From positions 1 to 12,601 of the forward strand of contig CAISDD010000176.1 in assembly GCA_903883985.1 (NCBI GenBank): a stretch of DNA of 12,601 bases. Direction: 5' to 3'. The notes under the pieces were generated by a model. The model ran no database searches. It was not told the DNA's origin and saw nothing but the letters and a program-made list of their open reading frames with translations. Position 1 is the first letter of the stretch; every line of letters starts with the position of its first letter. This document shows, piece by piece, positions 6,201 through 12,601 of the stretch. The position numbers were made by a program, and so were the translations under genes. Source of the stretch: an uncultured Pseudomonadota bacterium. Its GTDB lineage: Bacteria > Pseudomonadota > Gammaproteobacteria > Burkholderiales > Thiobacillaceae.

Positions 6201-9006
6201 GGTGGGCGGCAGTTTGATCTTCGAGGCCAGTGCGCACGACGAACAGAACAATCCCAGTTACGCCCAGCGTGATTTCTGGGTGCCGGAGGGCGATGGTTGG
6301 GTCGATGCTTCCGACAACGACCGCATGGATCTGATTCCGGAGCGTCGTCATTACGAGGTCGGCGAGCGGGCCCGTTTCCGTCTGCGCATGCCTTTTCCCG
6401 CAGCTCGCGTGTTAGTCAGCGTGGAGCGCGAGGGGGTGCTCGATGCCTGGGTCACCGAGGTCAGGCGCGAGAACCCCGTGATCGAGGTGCCGATCAAACC
6501 AGAGTACGGCCCCAATATCTTCATCAGCGCGCTGGCTGTGCGCGGCCGCGCGGGCGACGTGCAGCCGACCGCCATGGTCGATCTGGGCAAGCCGGCTTTT
6601 CGCATGGGCATGGCCGAGATCCAGGTGGGCTGGTCGGGCTATGCGCTCAAGGTCAAACTGGAGACGGATAAGCCCAGTTACCACACCCGCGAGAAAGTGA
6701 GGGTGAAGGTGCAGGTGCGCCGACCGGATGGCAGCTCACCTGGCAAGAATGCCGAAATCGCGCTGGTGGCGGTGGACGAAGGCCTGCTCGAACTCGCCCC
6801 CAATCCGAGTTGGAAACTGCTCGACGCGATGATGCAGCGGCGCGGCATCGCCGTGACTACCAGCACCGCTCAGATGCAGGTGGTGGGCAAACGCCACTTT
6901 GGCCGCAAGGCGGTGGCGGCCGGCGGCGGAGGTGGCGCCAGCGGCCAGGTGCGGGAGTTGTTCGATACGCGCATCTTCTGGCGGGCGCGGATCAAACTCG
7001 ACGAGCAGGGGGAAGCCCAGGTCGAGGTGCCGCTCAATGACAGCCTCACCCGTTTTCGTATCGTTGCCGTGGCCAATGCCAACGTCGGTCGTTTCGGTAG
7101 CGGGCAGACCGATGTCGCGGTTACCCAGGACTTGCAAATCCTCTCCGGCGCGGCCCCCATGGTGCGCGAAGGCGACCGCCTCAAGGTCTATTTCACGCTG
7201 CGCAACGGCAGTGACCGGGCGATGGACGTGGAGCTGGCCGCTCGCCTCAACGGCCAGGCCTACGCGATCCCATCACAGGGCGGCCAGGTGGCAGAGGGGC
7301 TGCAATCCGCGCGCGGCCTGCAACCGGGCCAGGGCCGCGAACTCGCGTTGCCGCTGGAGGTGCCGTTCGGTGTCGATCTTCTCGACTGGGAACTCGTCGC
7401 CAGCGAGCGCGGAGGTGCTGCGACCGACCACCTGCATATCCGTCAGCAGGTACTGGCCGCCGTGCCGGTGCGCACCTTCCAGGCAAGCATGACGCAATTG
7501 ACCGAGCCGCTCGAAGTGCCAGTGCAGCGCCCGGCGTATGCCGCTCCCGGGCGCGGCGGCATCGGGCTGAAGTTCCAGGCCAGCCTGGCCGGCGATCTGG
7601 CGGGCGTGCGTGAGTTCATGGACTACTATCCGTGGACTTGCCTGGAGCAGCAGGTCTCCAAGGCCGTCGCACGCACGGATGCCGCAGGCTGGCGGGCCAT
7701 TGCCGCCAGCCTGCCGGCCTATCTGGATGCCGATGGCCTGGCCAAATTCTGGCCCGATCTGCGCGAAGGCAGCGACAGCCTCACCGCCTATTTGCTGGCG
7801 GTCAGCGCAGAAGCCGGGCTTGAGATTCCAACGGCCAGTCGCGCGCGCATGAGCGAGGGTCTGAAGGGTTTCATTGAAGGCCGCGTGCTGCGCGATTCCG
7901 CCCTCAAGACCGCCGATCTGGCGGTACGCAAGCTGGCCGCCATGGATGCGCTCTCGCGTTACGCCGACATGGAAATTCAGCCCGGCTGGCTGGAGAGTTT
8001 CGCTTTGACCCCCAATCTTTGGCCCACCTCTGCCGTCATCGACTGGATCGACGTGCTGGTGCGCAGCCCGAAGTTGCCGGAACGCGACCAGCGCTTGCAG
8101 GTAGCCCGCAGCATCGTCCGCGCCCGGCTCAATTTTTCCGGTACGACGATGGGTTTCGTTAGCGAGCGCCGCGACGACTGGTGGTGGCTGATGGTGAACG
8201 GCGACAGCAACGCCAACCGCATGATCCTGGCGGCACTCGACGACGCGGACTGGTCGGCGGCCGACCTGGGGCGGCTCATGCGTGGTTCGCTGGCGCGCCA
8301 GCAACATGGTTCCTGGAATACCACTGTGGCCAACGCCTGGGGCGTGTTGGCAGCCAGGCGTTACTCGGAAAAGCTGGAAAGCGTCGCCGTCAGTGGCGTC
8401 AGCCTGGCCCGCCTGGGCGAACGCAGCCTCCAGCAGGACTGGAGTCAGTCGAATGGCGGCACCGGCCTGTTGCCCTGGCCGGACGGGCCGCAGAGGCTCA
8501 GGCTCAGCCATCAGGGCCCTGGCCGGCCGTGGGTAACCCTGGCGAGCCAGGCCGCCATTGCGCTGGCGGCGCCGCAGAACGCAGGTTACCGCATCCTGCG
8601 CGTGGTGACGCCCGTCGAGCAGCGCGAGCCCGGCGTGTGGCACCGCGGCGACGTGCTGCGCGTGACGTTGACCGTGGACGCCCAGGCCGACATGGGCTGG
8701 GTGGCCCTGCTCGATCCCGTTCCTGCGGGTGCCACCATACTGGGCACGGGTCTGGGCGGCGATTCCACCTTGCTGACTCAAGACGAGAAGCGCCAGGGCT
8801 GGGTGTATCCGGCTTACGAGGAGCGCAGCAACGACAGCTTCCGCGCCTATTACCGCTTCGTGCCCCAAGGCCAGTTCACGGTCGAATACACCTTGCGCCT
8901 CAACAACGAAGGCCGTTTCCATCTACCCCCCGCGCGGGTCGAAGCCATGTACGCGCCGGAATTTTTTGGCGAAACACCGTTGGCGGCGATGGAAGTGCAG
9001 CCTTGA
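3244..9006 (+). CDS. Bacterial alpha-2-macroglobulin family protein with intact thioester
   Basis: A 1920-residue exported protein related to E. coli YfhM, longer than that protein (about 1650 residues). It should trap attacking proteases: cleavage of a bait region triggers a conformational change and exposes a reactive thioester. Seen: a signal peptide (MFGRTILAISLVCLCAAQAC...), ending either in a permissive lipobox AAQA-C20 or in a signal peptidase I site just after it; an N-terminal domain with paired cysteines (CEKLNPRRPC); an MG2-type motif DRSLFRPGE (643-651); a bait-region domain at about 1130-1190 (ETDKPSYHTREKV, VAVDEGLLEL); a five-glycine run at 1227-1231; the A2M core motif RELFDTRIFW (1237-1246) and LNDSLTRFRI; the thioester CLEQ (C1466-Q1469); and a C-terminal MG10-like end, MYAPEFFGE. 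It lies 79 bases upstream of pbpC, its usual operon partner. Family and fold are certain enough; protease trapping is inferred from relatives. Confidence 0.95.
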   Translation: MFGRTILAISLVCLCAAQACAAGVESFSPQGEIKGVHQVTARFDVDMVPLGAPNLADPFQVDCPSRGSGRWLDHRNWVYDFEQDLPAGMACSFTLIQDAQALSGEKLTAARFGFSTGGPAILLTIPSEGAQIGEDQVFLLGLDAPVREASIGGRFWCVAEGVAEKIPALLVSGEDKVRVLAASRGFFQDYLQVLAPHHSQYLIDMRAGGETAQRAAGKADTPVLVARCGRRLPANKAVSLIWEAGIASTSGVASSGEQKLAFRTRPDFSARLHCEKLNPRRPCLPVLPMRLEFSAPVALKAVAGIVLSSSKQVWCGQISEDDRKSGYTESVTFAGPFPEGADFVLGLPARLHDQDGRGLINARSFPLKLKTDLAPPLAKFASEFGIYELHAQPALPLTVRYVDSLSLGHSQFSAEQLTTQNPVEIIEWMRRIRAMAEDVRGERDEDKGYAPITHFGAEESIFEARHKITTYVLPKPLPDQETEVMAIPLIGAGFHIVEVASPRLGAALMDKAKPYHVRATALVTNLAVHFKQGAESSLVWVTSLDSGQPVAEAEVAVRDCKNRIYARGRTDAEGLLRIKEALPLEESLPACLEKYDRQFFVTASQAGDFSFLLSHWGEGISPWRFNLYQSAWQGPVVAHAVLDRSLFRPGEEVAMKLIARRKQQQGFGYVDASRLGDEVILRHQGSGEEVKVAVKWDGQGIAEVKYGLPKEARQGRYEVLITNPLRGRARESLHVGEFRVASYRVPTVRARLVGPSVAVNPGEIRLDMQAEYLAGGAASQMPVTLRGQLQPYAPDFPDYEDASFSNGRVKVGRQDEHAEWVTDYETEEDGPAPATTAGVRALKTLKLKLDASGSARAGWQDLPRSDTPQELRAEAEYRDANGETRSAAVRVPIYPSKLLVGVQPDSWVQARALQRFRIIALDTAGHPQVGVAVQGRLYRRNWYSYRKRVIGGFYTYEHGAEIQALAETCAGRTDAHGLFFCETHATVGGSLIFEASAHDEQNNPSYAQRDFWVPEGDGWVDASDNDRMDLIPERRHYEVGERARFRLRMPFPAARVLVSVEREGVLDAWVTEVRRENPVIEVPIKPEYGPNIFISALAVRGRAGDVQPTAMVDLGKPAFRMGMAEIQVGWSGYALKVKLETDKPSYHTREKVRVKVQVRRPDGSSPGKNAEIALVAVDEGLLELAPNPSWKLLDAMMQRRGIAVTTSTAQMQVVGKRHFGRKAVAAGGGGGASGQVRELFDTRIFWRARIKLDEQGEAQVEVPLNDSLTRFRIVAVANANVGRFGSGQTDVAVTQDLQILSGAAPMVREGDRLKVYFTLRNGSDRAMDVELAARLNGQAYAIPSQGGQVAEGLQSARGLQPGQGRELALPLEVPFGVDLLDWELVASERGGAATDHLHIRQQVLAAVPVRTFQASMTQLTEPLEVPVQRPAYAAPGRGGIGLKFQASLAGDLAGVREFMDYYPWTCLEQQVSKAVARTDAAGWRAIAASLPAYLDADGLAKFWPDLREGSDSLTAYLLAVSAEAGLEIPTASRARMSEGLKGFIEGRVLRDSALKTADLAVRKLAAMDALSRYADMEIQPGWLESFALTPNLWPTSAVIDWIDVLVRSPKLPERDQRLQVARSIVRARLNFSGTTMGFVSERRDDWWWLMVNGDSNANRMILAALDDADWSAADLGRLMRGSLARQQHGSWNTTVANAWGVLAARRYSEKLESVAVSGVSLARLGERSLQQDWSQSNGGTGLLPWPDGPQRLRLSHQGPGRPWVTLASQAAIALAAPQNAGYRILRVVTPVEQREPGVWHRGDVLRVTLTVDAQADMGWVALLDPVPAGATILGTGLGGDSTLLTQDEKRQGWVYPAYEERSNDSFRAYYRFVPQGQFTVEYTLRLNNEGRFHLPPARVEAMYAPEFFGETPLAAMEVQP

Positions 9007-9029
9007 TCCTACATTCCGCTGTTGACCGT

Positions 9030-9055
9030 GTCGTAGGAGCGGGCTTGCCCGCGAT
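9030..9055. repeat. REP-type extragenic palindrome
   Basis: Contains GTAGGAGCGGGCTTGCCCGC (9033-9052). The core is GCGGGC (9039-9044) and GCCCGC (9047-9052) around TT. TCCTAC at 9007-9012 is complementary to GTAGGA at 9033-9038, so the element may extend back to the A2M stop. The sequence closely resembles the GTAGGAGCGGGC-type REPs known from Pseudomonas and some other proteobacteria, which are moved by RAYT transposases. It is the only copy in this window and lies within the A2M-pbpC gap. Confidence 0.75.
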
Positions 9056-9091
9056 AGCCACCGATCAACCGAGGAATCAAGGTTGATGGCT
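9056..9091 (+). promoter_or_regulatory. Hairpin over the pbpC ribosome-binding site and start codon
   Basis: ATCAACC (9064-9070) pairs perfectly with GGTTGAT (9081-9087). The stem can continue past a four-base bulge with AGCC (9056-9059) pairing to GGCT (9088-9091). The ten-base loop holds GAGGA (9071-9075), the best Shine-Dalgarno, and the 3' arm includes ATG 9086-9088. If formed, it would limit initiation on pbpC. Function is inferred from pairing alone. Confidence 0.45.
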
Positions 9092-11200
9092 GGTCGAGCA
9101 TGCCTATCCCTCTTCATGATCCTGCTGCTGGCGCCGCAGGTGCAAGCATCTCAGCCCAGCTTCACCCAGGTGCGCGCCGCTCATATTTCTTCCGAGGCCT
9201 GGGTGCTCGACCGGCATGGCCGCCTGTTGCAAAGCGTGCGCGTGGACAAGGCGCATCGGCGCCTGCCCTGGGTGAGCCTGGACGATCTTTCACCGGCCAT
9301 GATCGCAGCACTCATCGCCTCCGAAGACCGGCGTTTCATGAGCCATGCCGGGGTCGACTGGAAGGCGATAGTCGGCGCCATCTGGACGAATCTGGTCGAA
9401 CACCGACAGCGCGGCGCTTCGACCTTGACCATGCAGTTGGTCGGCCTGATCGACACCAGCCTGCGACGCGACGCCGATGGTCGCAGTCTGAATCAGAAAT
9501 GGCGCCAGATCGGCGCGGCGCGCGAGCTGGAACAACGCTGGAGCAAGGAACAAATCCTGGAAGCCTACCTCAACCTGGCGAATTTTCGCGGTGAACTGGC
9601 CGGGATAGCCGCCGCTGCGCGCGGTCTGTTCGGCAAACATCCGTCCGGGCTCGACCGGGCCGAGGCCAGTGTGCTCGCCGCCTTGCTGCGCGGCCCCAAT
9701 GCAAAGCCGCAGTTGGTCGCCAAACGGGCCTGTGGCGTCGCGCACCGGATTGGCAGGGAGGATTGCCAGTTCGTATACCGTCTCGCCTTGTCGGCCCTGA
9801 GCCGGACGCCGCACCTGGAGATGGCAAGGCAATACGCGCCACATCTGTCCAGGCGCCTGAACCTGGCGCCCGGGCAAAGCCTGCGCACCAGCCTGGATGC
9901 CGACTTGCAAGCCTTCGTGCTCGAAACGCTCACGCGCCAACTGATCGAATTGCGCGAGCGCCAGGTCGAGGACGGTGCGGTGCTGGTGTTGGACAACGCC
10001 AGCGGCGAAGTGCTGGCCTGGGTGGGTTCCAGCGACGCCACCTCTGCGGCGGCCGAAGTGGATGGCGTCACCGCGCAGCGCTTGCCTGGTTCCACCCTGA
10101 AGCCGTTCCTCTATGGCCTGGCCATCGAGCGTGGCCTGCTCACCGCCGCTTCACCCCTGGAAGACAGTCCGCTGACGCTGGATACGCCGGTTGGGCTCTA
10201 CGTGCCGCAGAACTACGAACGCGACTTCAAAGGCTGGGTCAGCGTGCGCACCGCTCTGGGCGCATCGCTCAACGTGCCGGCGGTGCGCACTTTGATGCTG
10301 CTGGGCGTGGAACGCTTTCATGCCGGGCTCAAGCGCATGGGATTGAATAGCCTCGGCCACGACAGCGATTTCTACGGCTATTCACTGGCATTGGGCGGCG
10401 GCGAAGTCACCCTGCTGGAACTCGCCAACGCCTATCGCAGTCTCGCCAATGGTGGCGTCCTGAGCCCGGTCGTGCTGACCCCGTCCGGTAGGGGCCACGG
10501 TGGCGGGCGTGTGTTGTCGCGCGCCAGCACCTATATCGTTGGCGATATCCTGGCCGACAAGTCCGCTCGCGGCCCCACCTTCGGCCTGTCGAGCCCGCTG
10601 GAAACCTCAGGCTGGGCCGCAGTCAAAACCGGCACTAGCAAGGACATGCGCGACAACTGGTGCCTGGGCTATACGGATCGCTACACGGTCGGCGTCTGGG
10701 TGGGCAACGCCTCCGGCACGCCGATGCGCGATGTCTCCGGGGTGAGTGGCGCCGCACCAATTTGGCAAGCGGTGATGGACCGGCTGCAAAGCGGCCGCCC
10801 CGGCAAAGCGCCGAAGTCGCCGCCAGGCGTGGAGGGCCGGCTGGTGCGGTTCGAGCCGGCCATCGAACCGGATCGGCGTGAACTGTTCCTGGCCGGCACA
10901 GCGCAGGATCGCGTCGTCATGCCGCGAAGAGAAACGCTGCCTGCGCGTATCGAAGGCCCCGGCAACGGCGCCATCCTGGCGCGCGACCCTGACATCCCGG
11001 GCGAACGCCAAAAAGCCCATTTCAGCATCGCTGGTGACGGTCATGGGCTGACCTGGCAGGTCGATGGAAAACCAGCGGACCCCTCCTGGCTGGATAGCGA
11101 CGGCAGCCTGCTCTGGCCGCTCGCTCCCGGAGCGCATCGCATCAGCTTGCAAACGGTGGACGGAAAAAGTGTCGCCGCGATGTTCGTGACGGTGAAGTAG
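9086..11200 (+). CDS. pbpC: Penicillin-binding protein 1C, bifunctional transglycosylase/transpeptidase
   Basis: A 704-residue class A PBP that polymerises glycan strands from lipid II and carries a transpeptidase domain. Seen: a hydrophobic N-terminus ending APQVQA-S, which looks like a cleavable signal as much as an anchor; a GT51 domain with the catalytic Glu in EDRRF (E80), then GASTLTMQL and the EAYLNLANF block; a transpeptidase domain with STLK (S336-K339), SLN (394-396) and KTGTS (K514-G516); and a C-terminal BiPBP_C-type beta domain (about 610-704) that marks the 1C subgroup. All catalytic residues are present. ATG 9086 is preferred; TTG 9083 just upstream is in frame and slightly better spaced from GAGGA. 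It follows the A2M gene as in E. coli yfhM-pbpC, suggesting a shared role in repairing envelope damage. E. coli PBP1C binds beta-lactams poorly and its physiological role is not settled. Confidence 0.95.
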   Translation: MAGRACLSLFMILLLAPQVQASQPSFTQVRAAHISSEAWVLDRHGRLLQSVRVDKAHRRLPWVSLDDLSPAMIAALIASEDRRFMSHAGVDWKAIVGAIWTNLVEHRQRGASTLTMQLVGLIDTSLRRDADGRSLNQKWRQIGAARELEQRWSKEQILEAYLNLANFRGELAGIAAAARGLFGKHPSGLDRAEASVLAALLRGPNAKPQLVAKRACGVAHRIGREDCQFVYRLALSALSRTPHLEMARQYAPHLSRRLNLAPGQSLRTSLDADLQAFVLETLTRQLIELRERQVEDGAVLVLDNASGEVLAWVGSSDATSAAAEVDGVTAQRLPGSTLKPFLYGLAIERGLLTAASPLEDSPLTLDTPVGLYVPQNYERDFKGWVSVRTALGASLNVPAVRTLMLLGVERFHAGLKRMGLNSLGHDSDFYGYSLALGGGEVTLLELANAYRSLANGGVLSPVVLTPSGRGHGGGRVLSRASTYIVGDILADKSARGPTFGLSSPLETSGWAAVKTGTSKDMRDNWCLGYTDRYTVGVWVGNASGTPMRDVSGVSGAAPIWQAVMDRLQSGRPGKAPKSPPGVEGRLVRFEPAIEPDRRELFLAGTAQDRVVMPRRETLPARIEGPGNGAILARDPDIPGERQKAHFSIAGDGHGLTWQVDGKPADPSWLDSDGSLLWPLAPGAHRISLQTVDGKSVAAMFVTVK

Positions 11201-11243
11201 CGCCTAGCGGCGAGGACACCACTCCCACCGAGCGGTAGGCGGT

Positions 11244-11249
11244 TATAAT
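11244..11249 (+). promoter_or_regulatory. Probable -10 box of prfB
   Basis: A perfect TATAAT lies 30 bases before the prfB ATG and predicts transcription starting near 11256. No -35 box or extended -10 TGn is evident, so recognition may depend on an activator or a weak -35. No intrinsic terminator is visible in the 79 bases after pbpC. Confidence 0.55.
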
Positions 11250-11279
11250 GTCCGGCTGTTTTTGCCTGTTGGACTGCGC

Positions 11280-12384
11280 ATGGAAGCCGAACGCCTCAAT
11301 CTGATCGAAACCCATCTTGCCGACCTGGCGCGTCGCGCCGAAGAGTCTCGGGGGTATCTTTGACTACGCTGGCAAGCATGACCGCCTAGACGAAGTCGCC
11401 GGCCTCCTGGAAGACCCGAAAATCTGGGACGACGCCAAGCGCGCGCAGGAACTGGGCCGGGAACGCCGGGAATTGGAGAATGTGGTCTTCAATCTGGACA
11501 AGATCGGCCATGGCCTGGGCGAATCTCTGGAGTTATTCGAACTCGCTCGCGAAGAAGGGGATGACGACACGCTGGAAGCGGTGGAAGCCGAGGTCGCGGG
11601 ACTGGAAAAGTTGGTCGCCGACCTGGAATTTCGTCGCATGTTCTCCGGCGAATTGGACGCAGCCAACTGCTTCCTGGATATCCAGGCTGGCTCTGGCGGC
11701 ACCGAGGCGCAGGATTGGGCCGGGATGCTGGAGCGCATGTACATCCGCTATGGCGAGCGCCGTGGCTTCAAGGTGGAAGTGCTGGAAGAGTCCGAAGGCG
11801 AGGTCGCCGGTTTGAAGTCGGCGACCATCAAGTTCAGCGGCGACTATGCCTATGGCTATCTGCGCACAGAAACCGGGGTACACCGCCTGGTGCGCAAGTC
11901 GCCCTTCGATTCCAACGCGCGCCGTCATACTTCCTTCTCCAGCGTGTTCGTCTCTCCGGAAGTGGACGACTCTATCGAGATCGAGATCAACCCGGCCGAT
12001 CTGCGCGTCGATACCTACCGTGCCAGTGGCGCCGGTGGCCAGCACATCAACAAGACCGACTCGGCGGTGCGCATCACCCACTTACCCACGAACATCGTGG
12101 TGCAGTGCCAGAACGATCGCTCGCAGCACAAGAACCGCGCCGAGGCCATGGCCATGCTGAAATCGCGCCTCTACGAATTCGAGTTGCGCAAACGCCAGGC
12201 CGAGCAGCAGAAGCTGGAAGACTCCAAGACCGACATCGGCTGGGGTCACCAGATACGCTCCTATGTGCTGGACCAGTCGCGCATCAAGGATCTGCGCACC
12301 AACTACGAAGTCGGCAACACCCAGGGTGTGCTCGACGGCGACCTGGATCCCTTCATCGAGGCCAGCCTGAAACAGGGGGTTTAA
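11280..12384 (+). CDS. prfB: Peptide chain release factor 2, made by programmed +1 frameshift
   Basis: RF2 recognises UGA and UAA stop codons in the ribosome and triggers hydrolysis of peptidyl-tRNA. Translation starts at ATG 11280 (MEAERLNLIETHLADL...), runs 27 codons to the in-frame TGA 11361-11363, shifts +1 and continues from GAC 11362 to TAA 12382-12384. The product is 367 residues, close to the 365 of E. coli RF2. The stop-recognition tripeptide SPF (207-209) and the catalytic GGQ (252-254, in GAGGQHINKTDSAVRITH) are both intact, and the N-terminal helical domain is present. An annotation starting at 11317 in the downstream frame would be wrong. The Shine-Dalgarno is weak (GGA at 11271-11273). 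In many proteobacteria lysS follows prfB; here the gene is followed directly by a palindromic element instead. Confidence 0.97.
11349..11364 (+). promoter_or_regulatory. RF2 programmed frameshift signal
   Basis: CGG GGG TAT CTT TGA C: a G-rich internal Shine-Dalgarno-like element, three bases, the slippery CTT codon and the TGA stop followed by C, a poor termination context. This matches the conserved prfB site except that the first base is C where the E. coli site has A. When RF2 is scarce, termination at the TGA is slow and ribosomes slip +1, giving autoregulation. Confidence 0.95.
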
Positions 12385-12388
12385 CGCC
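12377..12388. repeat. Left 12-bp direct repeat flanking the MITE-like element
   Basis: GGGTTTAACGCC, identical to 12545-12556. It contains the TAA stop of prfB (12382-12384). It may be one half of a target-site duplication. Confidence 0.65.
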
Positions 12389-12544
12389 AGGGTAAATTTG
12401 TTAATAACGTAAGTACTTGATTTTTCGTCATTCCCGCAGGGGTAAGCGGGAATCCAGTGTGTTCCTCAAATTGGAGGTTGAGCCTGATCTGATTGAGGAA
12501 TCTGGTTTCCCGCCTACGAGGGAATGACGAGAACAAAATTCCCT
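12389..12544. mobile_element. MITE-like palindromic element downstream of prfB
   Basis: A 156-bp non-coding element with nested inverted repeats. The outer ends are AGGGTAAATTTGTT (12389-12402) against the complement of 12532-12544 (AGGGAATTTTGTT). The inner arms, 12425-12457 and 12502-12530, both read TCGTCATTCCC...GCGGGAA.CCAG from outside in. TTCCTCAA (12462-12469) pairs with TTGAGGAA (12493-12500) near the apex. The left arm has about 20 extra bases with no partner (12403-12424). The CATTCCC/GGGAAT core resembles the dRS3-type repeats of Neisseria and similar elements in other proteobacteria. It is bounded by identical 12-bp direct repeats and carries no ORF of note, so it would need a transposase supplied in trans. 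Transcripts of prfB would end in this long hairpin. Confidence 0.7.
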
Positions 12545-12556
12545 GGGTTTAACGCC
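12545..12556. repeat. Right 12-bp direct repeat flanking the MITE-like element
   Basis: GGGTTTAACGCC, identical to 12377-12388. The remaining 45 bases to the window end show nothing I can assign. Confidence 0.65.
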
Positions 12557-12601
12557 GATTCGCGTAACTTCCCAATAAGTCACGGCATAGTGCGGTCAGC
12601 G

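Noticed and set aside
12425..12457. Intrinsic terminator of prfB
   Set aside because: The CCCGC...GCGGG hairpin is not followed by a T tract and belongs to the arm of the larger palindromic element.
12425..12530. CRISPR repeat pair
   Set aside because: Only two related arms, in inverted orientation, with no regular direct repeats or spacers.

Overview
The window is a GC-rich stretch of a proteobacterial chromosome, most likely from the Betaproteobacteria. That assignment is inferred from the protein character of GltX and RF2, TAGAAT/TATAAT -10 boxes, an A2M/PBP1C gene pair, and two kinds of REP-like or MITE-like intergenic repeats. No database search was possible. Most of it is housekeeping sequence. 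I see no CRISPR array, toxin-antitoxin pair or defence island.

Layout. Positions 1-388 are a small scrapyard: the C-terminal remnant of an IS3-family transposase, a 12-bp tandem repeat (three copies) and an AT-richer stretch with repeated TGACA/TGTCA motifs that resembles a decayed mobile-element end. A tRNA-Val(CAC) gene on the minus strand (389-463) follows, with a near-ideal sigma-70 promoter. Reading the other way is gltX (glutamyl-tRNA synthetase), which in this sequence is broken by a single-base frameshift in a run of seven G. A small glutathione-S-transferase-like gene follows. It is convergent with a minus-strand gene for a four-helix membrane protein of the 'phage holin family' (YvlD-like).

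From 3244 to 11200 lies the main unit: a 1920-residue bacterial alpha-2-macroglobulin with an intact CLEQ thioester, followed 79 bp later by pbpC (penicillin-binding protein 1C). This is a known pairing: the A2M is thought to trap proteases that enter the periplasm, while PBP1C is thought to repair peptidoglycan. The gap between them holds a REP-type palindrome and a second hairpin that encloses the pbpC ribosome-binding site and start codon.

The last gene is prfB (release factor 2), with the classic in-frame TGA and +1 programmed frameshift site. Directly at its stop codon sits a 156-bp, almost fully palindromic MITE-like element, framed by identical 12-bp direct repeats (one contains the prfB stop codon). 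The most useful observations are this element, the regulatory structure in the A2M-pbpC gap and the gltX frameshift, which is probably a sequencing error but should be checked.
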